Assembly: GCA_944366945.1 (NCBI GenBank)
Contig: CALVWJ010000003.1
Location: forward strand, 98,370 to 162,369
Reading direction: 5' to 3'
Origin: an uncultured Clostridia bacterium
GTDB lineage: Bacteria; Bacillota; Clostridia; Christensenellales; CAG-138
DNA: 64,000 nucleotides
The position numbers and the translations under genes are program-made. Position 1 is the stretch's first letter; every line of letters starts with the position of its first letter. The notes under the pieces were generated by a model. The model worked only from the letters and a program-made list of their open reading frames with translations. It was not told where the DNA came from and did not search any database. Below, piece after piece: positions 35,008 to 44,408 of this stretch.

Positions 35008-35943
35008 TTATGCCTTGCCGTCGCAGCCCAGCACATCCACGATCTTGTGGGCCACCATCTGCTTGATGGCTTCGCGCGCAGGCTTTAAATATTGGCGCGG
35101 GTCAAAGTGGCTCGGGTTTTCCGCAAGATACTTGCGGATGGTGCCGGTCATCGCAAGGCGGAGGTCGGAATCGATGTTGATCTTGCATACCGCCATGGAG
35201 GCGGCCTTGCGGAGCATATCCTCGGGAACGCCGATCGCATCCGGCATGTTGCCGCCATAGGTGTTGATCATTTCCACAAATTCGGGGATCACGCTGCTTG
35301 CGCCGTGAAGCACGATGGGGAAGCCGGGCAGGCGGCGCTGCACTTCTTCAAGGATGTCAAAGCGAAGCTGGGGCTTCGTTCCGGGCTTGAACTTGTAAGC
35401 GCCATGGCTTGTGCCAATGGCGATCGCAAGCGAATCCACGCCCGTTCGCGTAACGAAATCATAAACCTGGTCGGGATCGGTATAGCTGCCTTCGCCGGCT
35501 GCAACCTTAACTTCATCCTCAACGCCCTCAAGCCGCCCGAGCTCGCCTTCTACAACCGCGCCGCGCGCATGCGCATATTCCACAACCTGCCGGGTCAGCG
35601 CAACGTTTTCTTCATAGGGGCGGTGGCTTCCATCGATCATGACGGAAGTAAAACCGCCGTCGATGCAGCTCTTGCAGATGTCAAACCCGTCGCCATGATC
35701 CAGATGCAGGCAGATGGGGAGGCCCGTTTCGATCACAGCCGCTTCAACGAGCTTCATGAGGTAAGTGTGGTTTGCATACTTGCGCGCGCCCGCGGAAACC
35801 TGGAGGATGAGCGGGGCGTTCAACTCCTTCGCCGCTTCGGTGATGCCCTGCACGATCTCCATGTTGTTAACGTTGAATGCGCCGATGGCGTAGCCGCCTG
35901 CATAGGCCTTTTGAAACATTTCGGTGCTGGTGACAAGTGGCAT
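35008..35943 (-). CDS. fba: Class II fructose-1,6-bisphosphate aldolase
   Basis: 311 aa. Zinc- and substrate-binding stretches of the class II (FbaA-like, Bacillus type) family are present: AIGAFNVNNMEIVQGI, HLDHGDGFDICKSCIDGGF, MIDGSHRPYEEN, GELGRLEGVED, AIGTSHGAYKF, PIVLHGASSVI and KINIDSDLR. It cleaves fructose-1,6-bisphosphate to DHAP and glyceraldehyde-3-phosphate in glycolysis, the substrate of the GAPDH genes about 2 kb away. AAAGGAG precedes the ATG at 35943. It has its own promoter (35998-36025) and is followed by the DUF1292 gene. Confidence 0.95.
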   Translation of the reverse strand: MPLVTSTEMFQKAYAGGYAIGAFNVNNMEIVQGITEAAKELNAPLILQVSAGARKYANHTYLMKLVEAAVIETGLPICLHLDHGDGFDICKSCIDGGFTSVMIDGSHRPYEENVALTRQVVEYAHARGAVVEGELGRLEGVEDEVKVAAGEGSYTDPDQVYDFVTRTGVDSLAIAIGTSHGAYKFKPGTKPQLRFDILEEVQRRLPGFPIVLHGASSVIPEFVEMINTYGGNMPDAIGVPEDMLRKAASMAVCKINIDSDLRLAMTGTIRKYLAENPSHFDPRQYLKPAREAIKQMVAHKIVDVLGCDGKA

Positions 35944-35997
35944 ATCAAATCTCCTTTTACAGTAAAAATCTGCGCAGCCGCACGCGCATCTAACCTT

Positions 35998-36025
35998 ATT
36001 ATACCGCGTTTCGTTCGGGTTTCAA
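35998..36025 (-). promoter_or_regulatory. Promoter of fba
   Basis: Minus strand TTGAAA (36025-36020), 16-nt spacer, TATAAT (36003-35998). Confidence 0.7.
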
Positions 36026-36054
36026 CACCGGGACGGCATATTTTTCCGCACCGA

Positions 36055-36083
36055 TTGTGATGCGGACAAAAAACGGGTATAAT
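36055..36083 (+). promoter_or_regulatory. Promoter of the glycosyltransferase gene
   Basis: TTGTGA (36055-36060), 17-nt spacer, TATAAT (36078-36083), back to back with the fba promoter. Confidence 0.7.
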
Positions 36084-36129
36084 TACCTGTAGAATAAGCG
36101 GGAAACCCCGCCGAAAGGATGATTACGCA

Positions 36130-37074
36130 ATGAAAAAGCTTCTTTCTCTGATCGTTCCCGTTTTCAACGAAGAAGACGTAATCGATGTTTCCTTTGCCCG
36201 CATGGACGAGGCGATGCGCGCGCTTCCCTATGAATATGAAATCCTCTATGTAAACGATGGCAGCCGGGATGGGACCATGGCGCATTTGCGTAAGATCGCC
36301 GCGGAGAATCCACAAGTCCGCGTGCTTTCGTTTTCCCGTAATTTTGGTCATCAGCTTGCCGTGACCGCAGGCATGGATGCGGCGCGCGGCGATGCACTCG
36401 TGATCATTGATGTGGATTTGCAGGATCCGCCGGAGGTGATTGCAGAGCTTGTAAAGGCGTGGGAAAATGGTGCGGATATTGCCTATGGCAAGCGGATGAA
36501 GCGCGAAGGGGAAACCTTCTTCAAGAAGTTTACAGCCTTTTGCTATTACCGTTTGCTGCGGGCTATGAGCGCATACCCCATCCCGCTGGATACGGGCGAT
36601 TTCCGCCTGCTGGACCGCAAAGTGGCAGATGTATTCCTGCGCATGCGTGAGCATAACCGCTTTTTGCGCGGGATGAGCGGCTGGATGGGATTTACCGCGG
36701 TACCCGTAGAATATGTGCGGCATGAACGGTATGCAGGCAAAACGAAATATACGCTCAAGAAGATGCTCAAGCTGGCTTTCGATGGCATCATCGGCTTTTC
36801 GGACCGGCCTCTTACGCTCATCGGCTGGCTTGGCGGCGCGATTGCCGGGCTTTCACTTCTCGGTTTGATTGCCTTGATCGTGTGCGCGGCAACAGTTGGG
36901 TGTGCGCCATGGCTTTGGGCCGTTTGCGGCCTCGCGCTGCTCAATGGCATCGTTATGATCGCCCTTGGCGTACAGGGGGCTTACATGAACCGCATATATG
37001 ATGAGGCGAAAGGACGCCCCCTTTATATTCTTGCTGAAAGCATCAACCTGGAGAAGGAACGGGAAGCGCAATAA
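36130..37074 (+). CDS. GT2 glycosyltransferase, membrane-anchored (GtrB/dolichol-phosphate-mannosyltransferase-like)
   Basis: 314 aa. The GT-A catalytic domain (1-230) has SLIVPVFNEEDVID, ILYVNDGSRDGTM and the metal-binding DVDLQDPPEV. Two membrane segments follow (about 235-258 and 266-290), then a C-terminal NRIYDEAKGRPLYIL. This is the arrangement of polyprenyl-phosphate glucosyl/mannosyl transferases such as GtrB, which charge undecaprenyl phosphate at the inner face of the membrane. No flippase or polymerase gene is near, so the downstream glycan is unknown. AAAGGATG precedes the ATG. It is divergent from fba. Confidence 0.92.
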   Translation: MKKLLSLIVPVFNEEDVIDVSFARMDEAMRALPYEYEILYVNDGSRDGTMAHLRKIAAENPQVRVLSFSRNFGHQLAVTAGMDAARGDALVIIDVDLQDPPEVIAELVKAWENGADIAYGKRMKREGETFFKKFTAFCYYRLLRAMSAYPIPLDTGDFRLLDRKVADVFLRMREHNRFLRGMSGWMGFTAVPVEYVRHERYAGKTKYTLKKMLKLAFDGIIGFSDRPLTLIGWLGGAIAGLSLLGLIALIVCAATVGCAPWLWAVCGLALLNGIVMIALGVQGAYMNRIYDEAKGRPLYILAESINLEKEREAQ

Positions 37075-37108
37075 TGCGCGTTCACCAAAATCCAAGCAAG
37101 CAAACAAT

Positions 37109-37143
37109 GTGCCCGCCTGGAACCCTCTGTTTCAGACGGGCAC
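37109..37143 (+). terminator. Terminator after the glycosyltransferase gene
   Basis: GTGCCCG.CTG/CAG.CGGGCAC stem with one mismatch (37109-37119 with 37133-37143), followed by TGTTATT. Confidence 0.6.
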
Positions 37144-37245
37144 TGTTATTGGGGCAAAAAAGAAGAAAAAGCTTGTTTTTTATATAACGATCACTTATAT
37201 GCGGATGGCTGCATATAGAAAAAATGCAGGATGGCGAAAAATGCG

Positions 37246-37274
37246 TTGCATATTTCTGCCATTCTGTTTAATAT
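37246..37274 (+). promoter_or_regulatory. Probable promoter of the first GAPDH gene
   Basis: TTGCAT (37246-37251), 17-nt spacer, TAATAT (37269-37274), in an AT-rich leader of about 90 nt. Confidence 0.45.
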
Positions 37275-37361
37275 TAGGAATGATAATGCGAAAACAGAGC
37301 CTGCCGCTTAGCGCGGGCTGTGCATAGAGTTTATCAGTTTTATCACATGGAGGAGGAATGA

Positions 37362-38378
<1,017 letters not shown>

Positions 38379-38401
38379 TCGGGAACAAAATATAGGATGC
38401 A

Positions 38402-38434
38402 AAGCGGGAGCCTGCAACATGCAGGCTCCCGCTT
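38402..38434 (+). terminator. Terminator after the first GAPDH gene
   Basis: A perfect 15-bp stem (AAGCGGGAGCCTGCA, 3-nt loop ACA, complement). The T-run is poor (CTTCATGC). Confidence 0.6.
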
Positions 38435-38697
38435 CATGCTGAGAAAAGGCGTGAGCTTTCTTCCAACGCTTCATTTCAAAGACAGAAAGTTCCCCAATGG
38501 TGCGCGGGATTTTGCACCTTTTCGACGCCGCCCCACAATTGCACTTCGGGGATCTTGCGTCTCCCAAGATTTGCAAATTTACTTTAAATGCTTGGCTTTT
38601 TGCAGGCACTTGATGGTTACAATGCAACGCATACACGGGCATTGCACGAGAAAACATGTTAAAAAAATAACATAAGTAACTATTTTGGAAAACAGGC

Positions 38698-38725
38698 TTG
38701 AAATAATAATATGTTATGATATAAT
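38698..38725 (+). promoter_or_regulatory. Promoter of the second GAPDH gene
   Basis: TTGAAA (38698-38703), 16-nt spacer, TATAAT (38720-38725). Nothing else is seen in 38435-38697. Confidence 0.7.
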
Positions 38726-38805
38726 CCCGATTTGGGAGGGACGGAGCAGTCCCCCAAAACGTGCGCAAAGCGCAATCATCATTCAGCTTGGGAGGAGAAT
38801 TAGGC

Positions 38806-39825
38806 ATGGCGGTCAAGGTTGGCATCAACGGTTTTGGGCGTATCGGGAGAACGGTTTTGCGCATTGCGGCAGAACGGCCGGATGCAGTTGAGGTTTGTGG
38901 AATCAACCTGCGCAAGGCGGATCCGAATTATATGGAATACCTTATGAAATACGATTCCGTTTTTGGCCGTTTTCCGGGCCAAGTAGAGGAGCGTGAGAAT
39001 GGCATCTGCATCAATGGGCACGAGATCCCCGTGTTCAGCGAAAATGATGTGCATAATATACCATGGGATCGCTGTGGGGCGGAATATATTGTGGAGTCCA
39101 CCGGCCAATTCAATACCACGGAGCTTGCCAGTGGGCATTTGGCGCATGGCGCAAAAAAAGTTGTGCTGACTGCTCCTGCCAAGGATACTGCAACTCCGAC
39201 TTATGTGATCGGCGTAAACCACACCAGCTATGACCCAAAATACAACGTGGTTTCCAACGCGAGCTGCACTACGAACTGCCTTGCACCGCTCGCCAAGATC
39301 ATCCATGATAACTTTGGCATTGAGCAGGGGCTTATGTCTACCATCCATTCCGCAACATCCAAGCAGAAGCCCGTTGATAACCGGGCAGGGCGCGATTACC
39401 GCACCGGGCGTTCCGTGTTCAACAACATCATCCCTTCCACAACTGGCGCTGCAAAAGCGGTGGGCCTCGTGATGCCGGAACTCAAGGGCAAGCTCACCGG
39501 CATGAGCTTCCGCGTGCCCACAAACGATGTTTCCGTGGTTGACCTCACCGCGCGCCTCGGCCGTGCTACAACATATGCTGAGATTTGCGCAACAATAGAG
39601 GAAGCATCCCGCACTACCATGAAAGGGATCGTAACATATACGAAGGACGAAGTCGTTTCTACGGACATGAAAGGCGAAAGCCATACCTGCATTTTTGATG
39701 AAAACGCAGGCATTATGCTGGATAGCAATTTTGTAAAGCTGATTGCCTGGTACGATAATGAATGGGGCTACTCCTGCAAGGTGCTGGATCTTATCGAGCA
39801 TATGGCACAGGTGGATAGAAACTGA
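38806..39825 (+). CDS. Second glyceraldehyde-3-phosphate dehydrogenase, altered coenzyme site
   Basis: 339 aa from the ATG at 38806 (GGGAGGAG upstream). The catalytic [13 protein letters not shown] and the His motif (STIHSATSKQKPVDN) are intact, so it should act on glyceraldehyde-3-phosphate. The Rossmann acidic residue is replaced: GINLRKADPNY stands where the first copy has GINDPF. Loss of that Asp is what distinguishes NADP-preferring, gluconeogenic-type GAPDHs such as B. subtilis GapB. It also has CRAGRDYRTG-like differences in the S-loop (DNRAGRDYRTGRSVFNN). Its own promoter and terminator make it separately controlled. It is more likely an anabolic or NADPH-linked paralogue than a recent duplicate. 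Confidence 0.92.
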   Translation: MAVKVGINGFGRIGRTVLRIAAERPDAVEVCGINLRKADPNYMEYLMKYDSVFGRFPGQVEERENGICINGHEIPVFSENDVHNIPWDRCGAEYIVESTGQFNTTELASGHLAHGAKKVVLTAPAKDTATPTYVIGVNHTSYDPKYNVVSNASCTTNCLAPLAKIIHDNFGIEQGLMSTIHSATSKQKPVDNRAGRDYRTGRSVFNNIIPSTTGAAKAVGLVMPELKGKLTGMSFRVPTNDVSVVDLTARLGRATTYAEICATIEEASRTTMKGIVTYTKDEVVSTDMKGESHTCIFDENAGIMLDSNFVKLIAWYDNEWGYSCKVLDLIEHMAQVDRN

Positions 39826-39839
39826 TTTAAAAGATAAGC

Positions 39840-39872
39840 GGTGCCGCTTAGAACCGAGCGGCACCCTTTTTT
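39840..39872 (+). terminator. Terminator after the second GAPDH gene
   Basis: GGTGCCGCT (39840-39848)/AGCGGCACC (39857-39865) stem, then C and a run of six T. Confidence 0.85.
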
Positions 39873-39948
39873 CTATGTTTTTAGGTAAAGCAAGCGCCAA
39901 GTATGGTAAAATTAAAAAACAAAACATAAATGGGAGCGGTTTATTCAA

Positions 39949-40905
39949 ATGAAGATAGCGATTCTCGATGGATTCCTTGTAAACCCCGGGGATATTTCCT
40001 GGGATCCGATCGCAAAACAGGGAGAATTAACAGTGCATGCTTCAACAGCGCCTGCAGAGACGGTGGCGCATATTGGAGATGCCGAGGTGGTTTATACCAA
40101 CCGCTGCGTGATCGGCGCGGCGGAAATGGCAGCTTGCCCAGGGTTGCGCTTTATTAATACGTTCGGAACAGGGTTTAATATGATTGATCTTACGGCGGCA
40201 AAAGAGCACGGGATTACGGTTTGCAATGTGCCGGCTTACAGCACGCATGCTGTGGCGCAGATGGCAGCGGCGCTGCTTTTGCAGATCGCCTGCAATACGG
40301 CGGTGTTTGATCATTATATCAAGGCGCATGGTTGGGAGACGCTGGAAGATTCCGAGATGACCGCCATCCCGCAGATGGAACTCGCGGGGAAAACCATCGG
40401 CATCATCGGCTTGGGGGATATTGGCGGCAACATGGCCAAGATCGCCCAGGCGCTTGGCATGGAGGTGCTGGCCTACCGGCGGCACCCGAATGCAGCGCTT
40501 GAAAGCGAACATCTGCATTTTGTAACGCTGGATGAACTTTATTCCGGTTCGGATGTGATCAGCATCCACTGCCCGCTGAACGAGGAGAGCCGGGGGATGA
40601 TTAACGCGGCGGCAATCGCCAAAATGCGCGATGGGGCAATCCTTATCAATACGGCGCGCGGCGCTGTGCTTGACGATGATGCCGTGGTGGAAGCGCTCGA
40701 TTCCGGCAAGCTTTATGCCGTGGGCGCGGACGTCTTTGCGCCGGAGCCCTGCGGGAAAACGCACCCCCTTGCAACGCATCCGCGCTGTGTTGCAACGCCT
40801 CATGTGGGGTGGGCGCCTCGTGAAACGCGGGAGCGCGTAATCCGTTACTGCGCGGAAAACCTTGCTGCCTGGCGCGCAGGGAAAACGCAGAACCGGGTGG
40901 TATAG
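39949..40905 (+). CDS. D-2-hydroxyacid dehydrogenase (glycerate/hydroxypyruvate reductase type)
   Basis: 318 aa. It has the catalytic Arg in NTARGAVLDDDAVVEAL (about 225-241), Glu in the DVFAPEP stretch and His in TPHVGWAPRE. The nucleotide-binding GLGDIGGNMAKIAQALG is followed by VLAYRRHPN: the usual Asp after the second strand is replaced by Arg, a sign of NADP(H) preference. It reduces a 2-keto acid to a D-2-hydroxyacid; hydroxypyruvate, glyoxylate or 2-ketoisocaproate are all possible. A weak GGGAG precedes the ATG. It follows the second GAPDH gene after a terminator, so it is probably transcribed separately. Confidence 0.9.
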   Translation: MKIAILDGFLVNPGDISWDPIAKQGELTVHASTAPAETVAHIGDAEVVYTNRCVIGAAEMAACPGLRFINTFGTGFNMIDLTAAKEHGITVCNVPAYSTHAVAQMAAALLLQIACNTAVFDHYIKAHGWETLEDSEMTAIPQMELAGKTIGIIGLGDIGGNMAKIAQALGMEVLAYRRHPNAALESEHLHFVTLDELYSGSDVISIHCPLNEESRGMINAAAIAKMRDGAILINTARGAVLDDDAVVEALDSGKLYAVGADVFAPEPCGKTHPLATHPRCVATPHVGWAPRETRERVIRYCAENLAAWRAGKTQNRVV

Positions 40906-40940
40906 GCGGTTGATGCTGAAACTATATGGGATATGCAAAT

Positions 40941-40966
40941 GAAGAAGTGGTATTTGCCACTTCTTC
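40941..40966 (+). terminator. Hairpin after the dehydrogenase gene
   Basis: GAAGAAGTGG, 6-nt loop, CCACTTCTTC. The stem core is the same as the asnS terminator. The T-run is weak. Confidence 0.5.
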
Positions 40967-41705
40967 AATCATAATTAAGGATATAGGAAATCAAGCGATT
41001 TCATTCGATAGGAATATGGCGGAAGCTTGGAAACCGCATGCCCCATGCTTCCTTGGCGATGTGTAGCGACTATCCCTAAACCGAAGCTTGCTTTTGCTTA
41101 AACAACTGCAAGTGCTTTTCTTGATGGCTTAGGATGGCTTATGGATCGCTTTTGCCACCGCTTTCCCGGCTCAACTTCTGTATGCAAGGGATTTTAAGAA
41201 GCCTTTCCGTGTGCAGAACCCTGGAAAATCGGTTTTTCAAGGCCTAGGGAGCCCGTTCTCTGCGCGGCCGCCGCATCGACGCCGAAGAACGGATGAAAAC
41301 CGTACTTAATCCTGGTGAAAACGCATGGAAACTTCATAAGTATCCTACCTTTTGCAAGGCGACACCTCGCTCGCAATGCTTGGTGGAACCTACCTTATCA
41401 TTCAGGAAGCGATTCCCAAGTAGTAAAAGAATAGGCTCCCCGCATTCATCCAAAGTACGAGGAGCCTAAAACATAATAATATAATTATTGTGGCATGGCC
41501 TGCCACATACCGCCCACAGCGTAACACAACCGTAGGCAAATCCAATAAGCCGGAGGGTGCCCATTTAAAATCCAGTTCTGTTAAATCCGAATAGGAATGG
41601 AGCCTAAAAGGATGGCGGAAGCCATCCAAAGCAGCCGTTGGCACAGCGCATATCGCATATCCTCGGGCCATCTAAATTTCCTGGCATCCGAGTGCGCACA
41701 CAGGC
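40967..41705. other. Gene-poor stretch between the dehydrogenase and dCMP deaminase genes
   Basis: About 740 bases. ORFs at 41194-41376 and 41402-41671 (minus) have no convincing ribosome site or domain. A minus-strand hairpin TAGGCTCC/GGAGCCTA (41469-41433) followed by TTCTTTT may be the real end of the dCMP deaminase transcript. No tRNA or mobile element is recognised. Confidence 0.4.
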
Positions 41706-42164
41706 TCAAGGCTCATATTTTAAAAGTTCGACGCCGGCGAGATCGAATATTTTGAGCGCAAATGCATCGGGGTACCCCTCGCCATAGATCACGCGGGAAA
41801 TACCGGAATTCACAATCATTTTTGCGCAGATCACGCAGGGCTGGTGCGTGCAGTACAGCGTGGCTCCCTCGATAGAAATGCCGAGTTTTGCCGCCTGGAT
41901 GATCGCGTTTTGCTCTGCGTGAATGGCGTAGCAGAGCTCGTGCTGCGTGCCGGAAGGAATGTTGAGCTTGCGCCGAAGGCATTCGCCCCGTTCCACGCAG
42001 CTTTTCACGCCTGCGGGCGCCCCATTGTAACCGGTTGTGATGATGCGCTTATTGCGCACGATTACTGCGCCGATCTGGCGGTTTTGCTGAAAACAGCTGG
42101 ACCAGCTTCCGACCATTTTTGCCATGTCCATAAAACGCTGATCCCACTTGGTCCATTCGCTCAT
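41706..42164 (-). CDS. dCMP deaminase family protein (ComEB-like)
   Basis: 152 aa from the ATG at 42164 (GGGAGG 6 nt upstream). The zinc site is complete: HAEQNA (His/Glu, about 83-88) and PCVICAKM (two Cys, about 111-118), with GYNGAPAGVKSC near the start providing the second zinc/nucleotide loop. It deaminates dCMP to dUMP for thymidylate synthesis; clostridial ComEB-type proteins are similar. It is single and divergent from the purine operon regulator. Confidence 0.93.
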   Translation of the reverse strand: MSEWTKWDQRFMDMAKMVGSWSSCFQQNRQIGAVIVRNKRIITTGYNGAPAGVKSCVERGECLRRKLNIPSGTQHELCYAIHAEQNAIIQAAKLGISIEGATLYCTHQPCVICAKMIVNSGISRVIYGEGYPDAFALKIFDLAGVELLKYEP

Positions 42165-42275
42165 GCGCTTGCCTCCCAATCCATGATTTGCTTAAAAGTA
42201 TAACACGGCGAAGTGTTGCCGTACACCCCCACATGCAAGGCCACAGAATGCTAAAAAGATAACGACGATGCCGCC

Positions 42276-42304
42276 TTTACAAAGCGCGAAAGAGAGCGTA
42301 TAAT
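42276..42304 (+). promoter_or_regulatory. Promoter of the gntR-pur operon
   Basis: TTTACA (42276-42281), 17-nt spacer, TATAAT (42299-42304). The +1 should fall near 42311, just before the operator pair. Confidence 0.85.
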
Positions 42305-42315
42305 AGCGTACGTAA

Positions 42316-42340
42316 AGGTAATACCTTTAAGGTAATACCT
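42316..42340 (+). promoter_or_regulatory. Two-copy palindromic operator for the GntR regulator
   Basis: The palindrome AGGTAATACCT occurs at 42316-42326 and again at 42330-42340, 14 nt apart. Each is AGGTA, a central base, TACCT. The pair covers about +6 to +30, where a bound repressor would block the promoter of its own gene and of everything downstream. Symmetric GGTA...TACC cores are common for HutC-type GntR proteins. Confidence 0.75.
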
Positions 42341-42364
42341 ATTTTCATTCGGAGGAAACGGAGC

Positions 42365-43093
42365 GTGGATCAGCAAATGCCGGCGCAGAACAACCCCATC
42401 CGCACGCGGTTGCTTGCCGCTATGCAGGATGGGATCTTTGCGCACTGTGAGCGCCTGCCGCGCGAAAGCGTGCTAGCGGAGCAGCTTGGCATCAGCCGCA
42501 CGCAGCTTCGGGATAGCCTTGCTACACTGGAACGGGAAGGCTTTATCACCCGCAGGCACGGCGTCGGCACCATGATCAACCGCCATGTGCTTTCCGTGCA
42601 GACGCGCATGGACATCGAAGTGGAATTCATGGATATGATCCGCCAGGCGGGAAAGGAGCCCGGCCTGGGATTCGCAAAAGCTGAACCCATCGCCTGCAGC
42701 GGGGAGGTCGCTGCACGCTTGAAGATTCAACAGGGAGAAATGGTTCTCAAGGTATGCCGGCTTGTAACCGCAGATGGAAAGCCGGCGATCTATTGTGAGG
42801 ATCATTTGCCTTACGGCTTGGTAAAACGCCCGCTGGAGGAGGCGGACTTTGCCCGGCCGATTTTTGATTTTTTGCAAGAATTCTGTTTGGTAGAACCCTA
42901 TATGGACTTAACGGAGATCCGCCCTACTGTTGCGGATGCGCGGCTTGCGAAGCTTCTTTGCGTTGCAAAAGGGGCGCCGCTGCTTTATATGGATGAGGTG
43001 GATTACGATATTGCGGGCACGCCCGTTCTGGCCTGCGCGGAATACTATGTGGACGGGGTCGTAAAACACACGGTGATGCGCAAGCGGCTTTGA
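42365..43093 (+). CDS. GntR-family (HutC subfamily) transcriptional regulator, probable purine operon regulator
   Basis: 242 aa from a GTG at 42365 (GGAGGAAACGG upstream). The N-terminal winged helix (about 12-75) has LPRESVLAEQLGISRTQLRDSL and FITRRHGVGTMI. The UTRA effector domain (about 90-240) has RLKIQQGEMVLKVCRLVTADGKP, YCEDHLPYGLV and the closing ACAEYYVDGVVKHTVMRK. HutC/UTRA proteins bind small ligands such as sugar phosphates, histidine-pathway intermediates or nucleotides. It is the first gene of the purine operon, 50 nt before purE, and its promoter carries two palindromes. Self-regulation is highly likely and control of the whole operon follows, since no separate purE promoter is visible. 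Confidence 0.92.
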   Translation: MDQQMPAQNNPIRTRLLAAMQDGIFAHCERLPRESVLAEQLGISRTQLRDSLATLEREGFITRRHGVGTMINRHVLSVQTRMDIEVEFMDMIRQAGKEPGLGFAKAEPIACSGEVAARLKIQQGEMVLKVCRLVTADGKPAIYCEDHLPYGLVKRPLEEADFARPIFDFLQEFCLVEPYMDLTEIRPTVADARLAKLLCVAKGAPLLYMDEVDYDIAGTPVLACAEYYVDGVVKHTVMRKRL

Positions 43094-43143
43094 TGCGCAG
43101 CGCGATGAAAATGCAACAATTTGCAGAAGATAAAGGAGACAAC

Positions 43144-43641
43144 ATGAAAAAGATTGCGGTTTTAATGGGGAGCGATAGCGATCTTCCCGTCATCAAGGCG
43201 GCGTTTGCAATATTGCGTGAATATGGCGTTCCGTTTGAAGCGCATGTGATGAGCGCGCACCGCTCGCCGGAGGCTGTGCAGGCGTTTGCCTCAGCGGCAC
43301 GGGAACGCGGTTTTGGCGCGATCCTTGCAGCGGCGGGCAAGGCGGCGCATCTTGCGGGTGCGGTTGCGGCTAACACGACGCTGCCTGTTATCGGCATCCC
43401 GGTGAAATCCTCTACGCTCGATGGGCTAGACGCGCTGCTTGCAACGGTGCAGATGCCTTCGGGTATGCCGGTTGCAACCGTGGCAATCGATGGGGCAGCA
43501 AACGCAGCATTGCTTGCGGTGCAAATGCTTGCCGTGGAGGATGATGTGCTTGCAACCAAGCTCGCTGCAAAGCGTGCGGCCATGCGGGAGCAGATCGCGG
43601 AAAAGGACGCCCGCCTGCAAAAGGAACTGGATACCCTATGA
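43144..43641 (+). CDS. purE: N5-carboxyaminoimidazole ribonucleotide mutase (PurE)
   Basis: 165 aa from the ATG at 43144 (AAAGGAG). Hallmarks are LMGSDSDLPVIKAAF, the substrate-binding His in MSAHRSPEAVQAF, AAAGKAAHLAGAVA and PVIGIPVKSSTLDGLDALLATVQMP-type phosphate binding. It makes CAIR in de novo purine synthesis. The usual AGGAAHL loop here has Lys (AGKAAHL). No purK is in the operon, so either purK lies elsewhere or this PurE uses AIR and carbonate directly. Confidence 0.95.
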   Translation: MKKIAVLMGSDSDLPVIKAAFAILREYGVPFEAHVMSAHRSPEAVQAFASAARERGFGAILAAAGKAAHLAGAVAANTTLPVIGIPVKSSTLDGLDALLATVQMPSGMPVATVAIDGAANAALLAVQMLAVEDDVLATKLAAKRAAMREQIAEKDARLQKELDTL

Positions 43642-43679
43642 GTTTATAATTTAAAAATTTTTACCGGAGGAGACTGTTT

Positions 43680-44408
43680 ATGAAGAAGCTGGAACAGGTA
43701 TATGAAGGCAAGGCGAAGAAGGTCTTCAGAACGGACGATGAAGGGCTTTTCATCGTGGATTACAAAGACGATGCAACGGCGTTCAATGGACTTAAAAAGG
43801 GCACCATTGCCGGAAAAGGCGCCATTAATAATCGCATGACCAACAGCATCATGCAGCTGCTGGAGCAGCACGGTATTTCGACGCATTTTGTAAAAGAGCT
43901 TTCTGAGCGCGAAACGCTGGTCAAGCGCGTGCAGATCGTCCCTATCGAGGTGATCGTGCGCAACGTTGCCGCAGGTTCGCTTGCAAAACGCCTGGGCCTT
44001 GCCGAAGGCACGCGCCTCAAGAGCACGGTGCTGGAGTATTGCTATAAAAACGATGAGCTGGGCGATCCCATGATCAATGATTACCATATCTTTGCAATGG
44101 GGCTTGCCTCCAAAGAGCAGCTTGAAAAAATTGCAGCATATTCGCTTAAGATCAACGAGATCCTCGTTGCCTTCTTTAAGGAGATCGGTGTCGACCTCAT
44201 CGATTTCAAGCTTGAATATGGCGTTACAAACGATGGCACGCTCGTTCTTGCGGATGAAATTTCGCCCGACACCTGCCGCTTCTGGGATAGCAAGACGGGG
44301 GAAAAGCTCGATAAGGACCGTTTCCGCCGCGATCTTGGCGGCGTGGAAGAAGCATATCAAGAAATGATGAAGCGCTTGAATGCGCATGGCGTGGGCGAAC
44401 GGAAATGA
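43680..44408 (+). CDS. purC: SAICAR synthetase
   Basis: 242 aa. ATP- and CAIR-binding motifs are [18 protein letters not shown] at the start, [49 protein letters not shown], and [12 protein letters not shown]. It joins CAIR with aspartate. GGAGGAGA precedes the ATG at 43680. Its last four bases overlap the purF start (ATGA), so translation is coupled. Confidence 0.97.
   Translation: MKKLEQVYEGKAKKVFRTDDEGLFIVDYKDDATAFNGLKKGTIAGKGAINNRMTNSIMQLLEQHGISTHFVKELSERETLVKRVQIVPIEVIVRNVAAGSLAKRLGLAEGTRLKSTVLEYCYKNDELGDPMINDYHIFAMGLASKEQLEKIAAYSLKINEILVAFFKEIGVDLIDFKLEYGVTNDGTLVLADEISPDTCRFWDSKTGEKLDKDRFRRDLGGVEEAYQEMMKRLNAHGVGERK

Noticed and set aside
42180..42364. Purine (guanine) riboswitch before the pur operon
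   Set aside because: The leader after the TATAAT box is about 55 nt and is filled by the palindromes and ribosome site; no purine aptamer core is seen.
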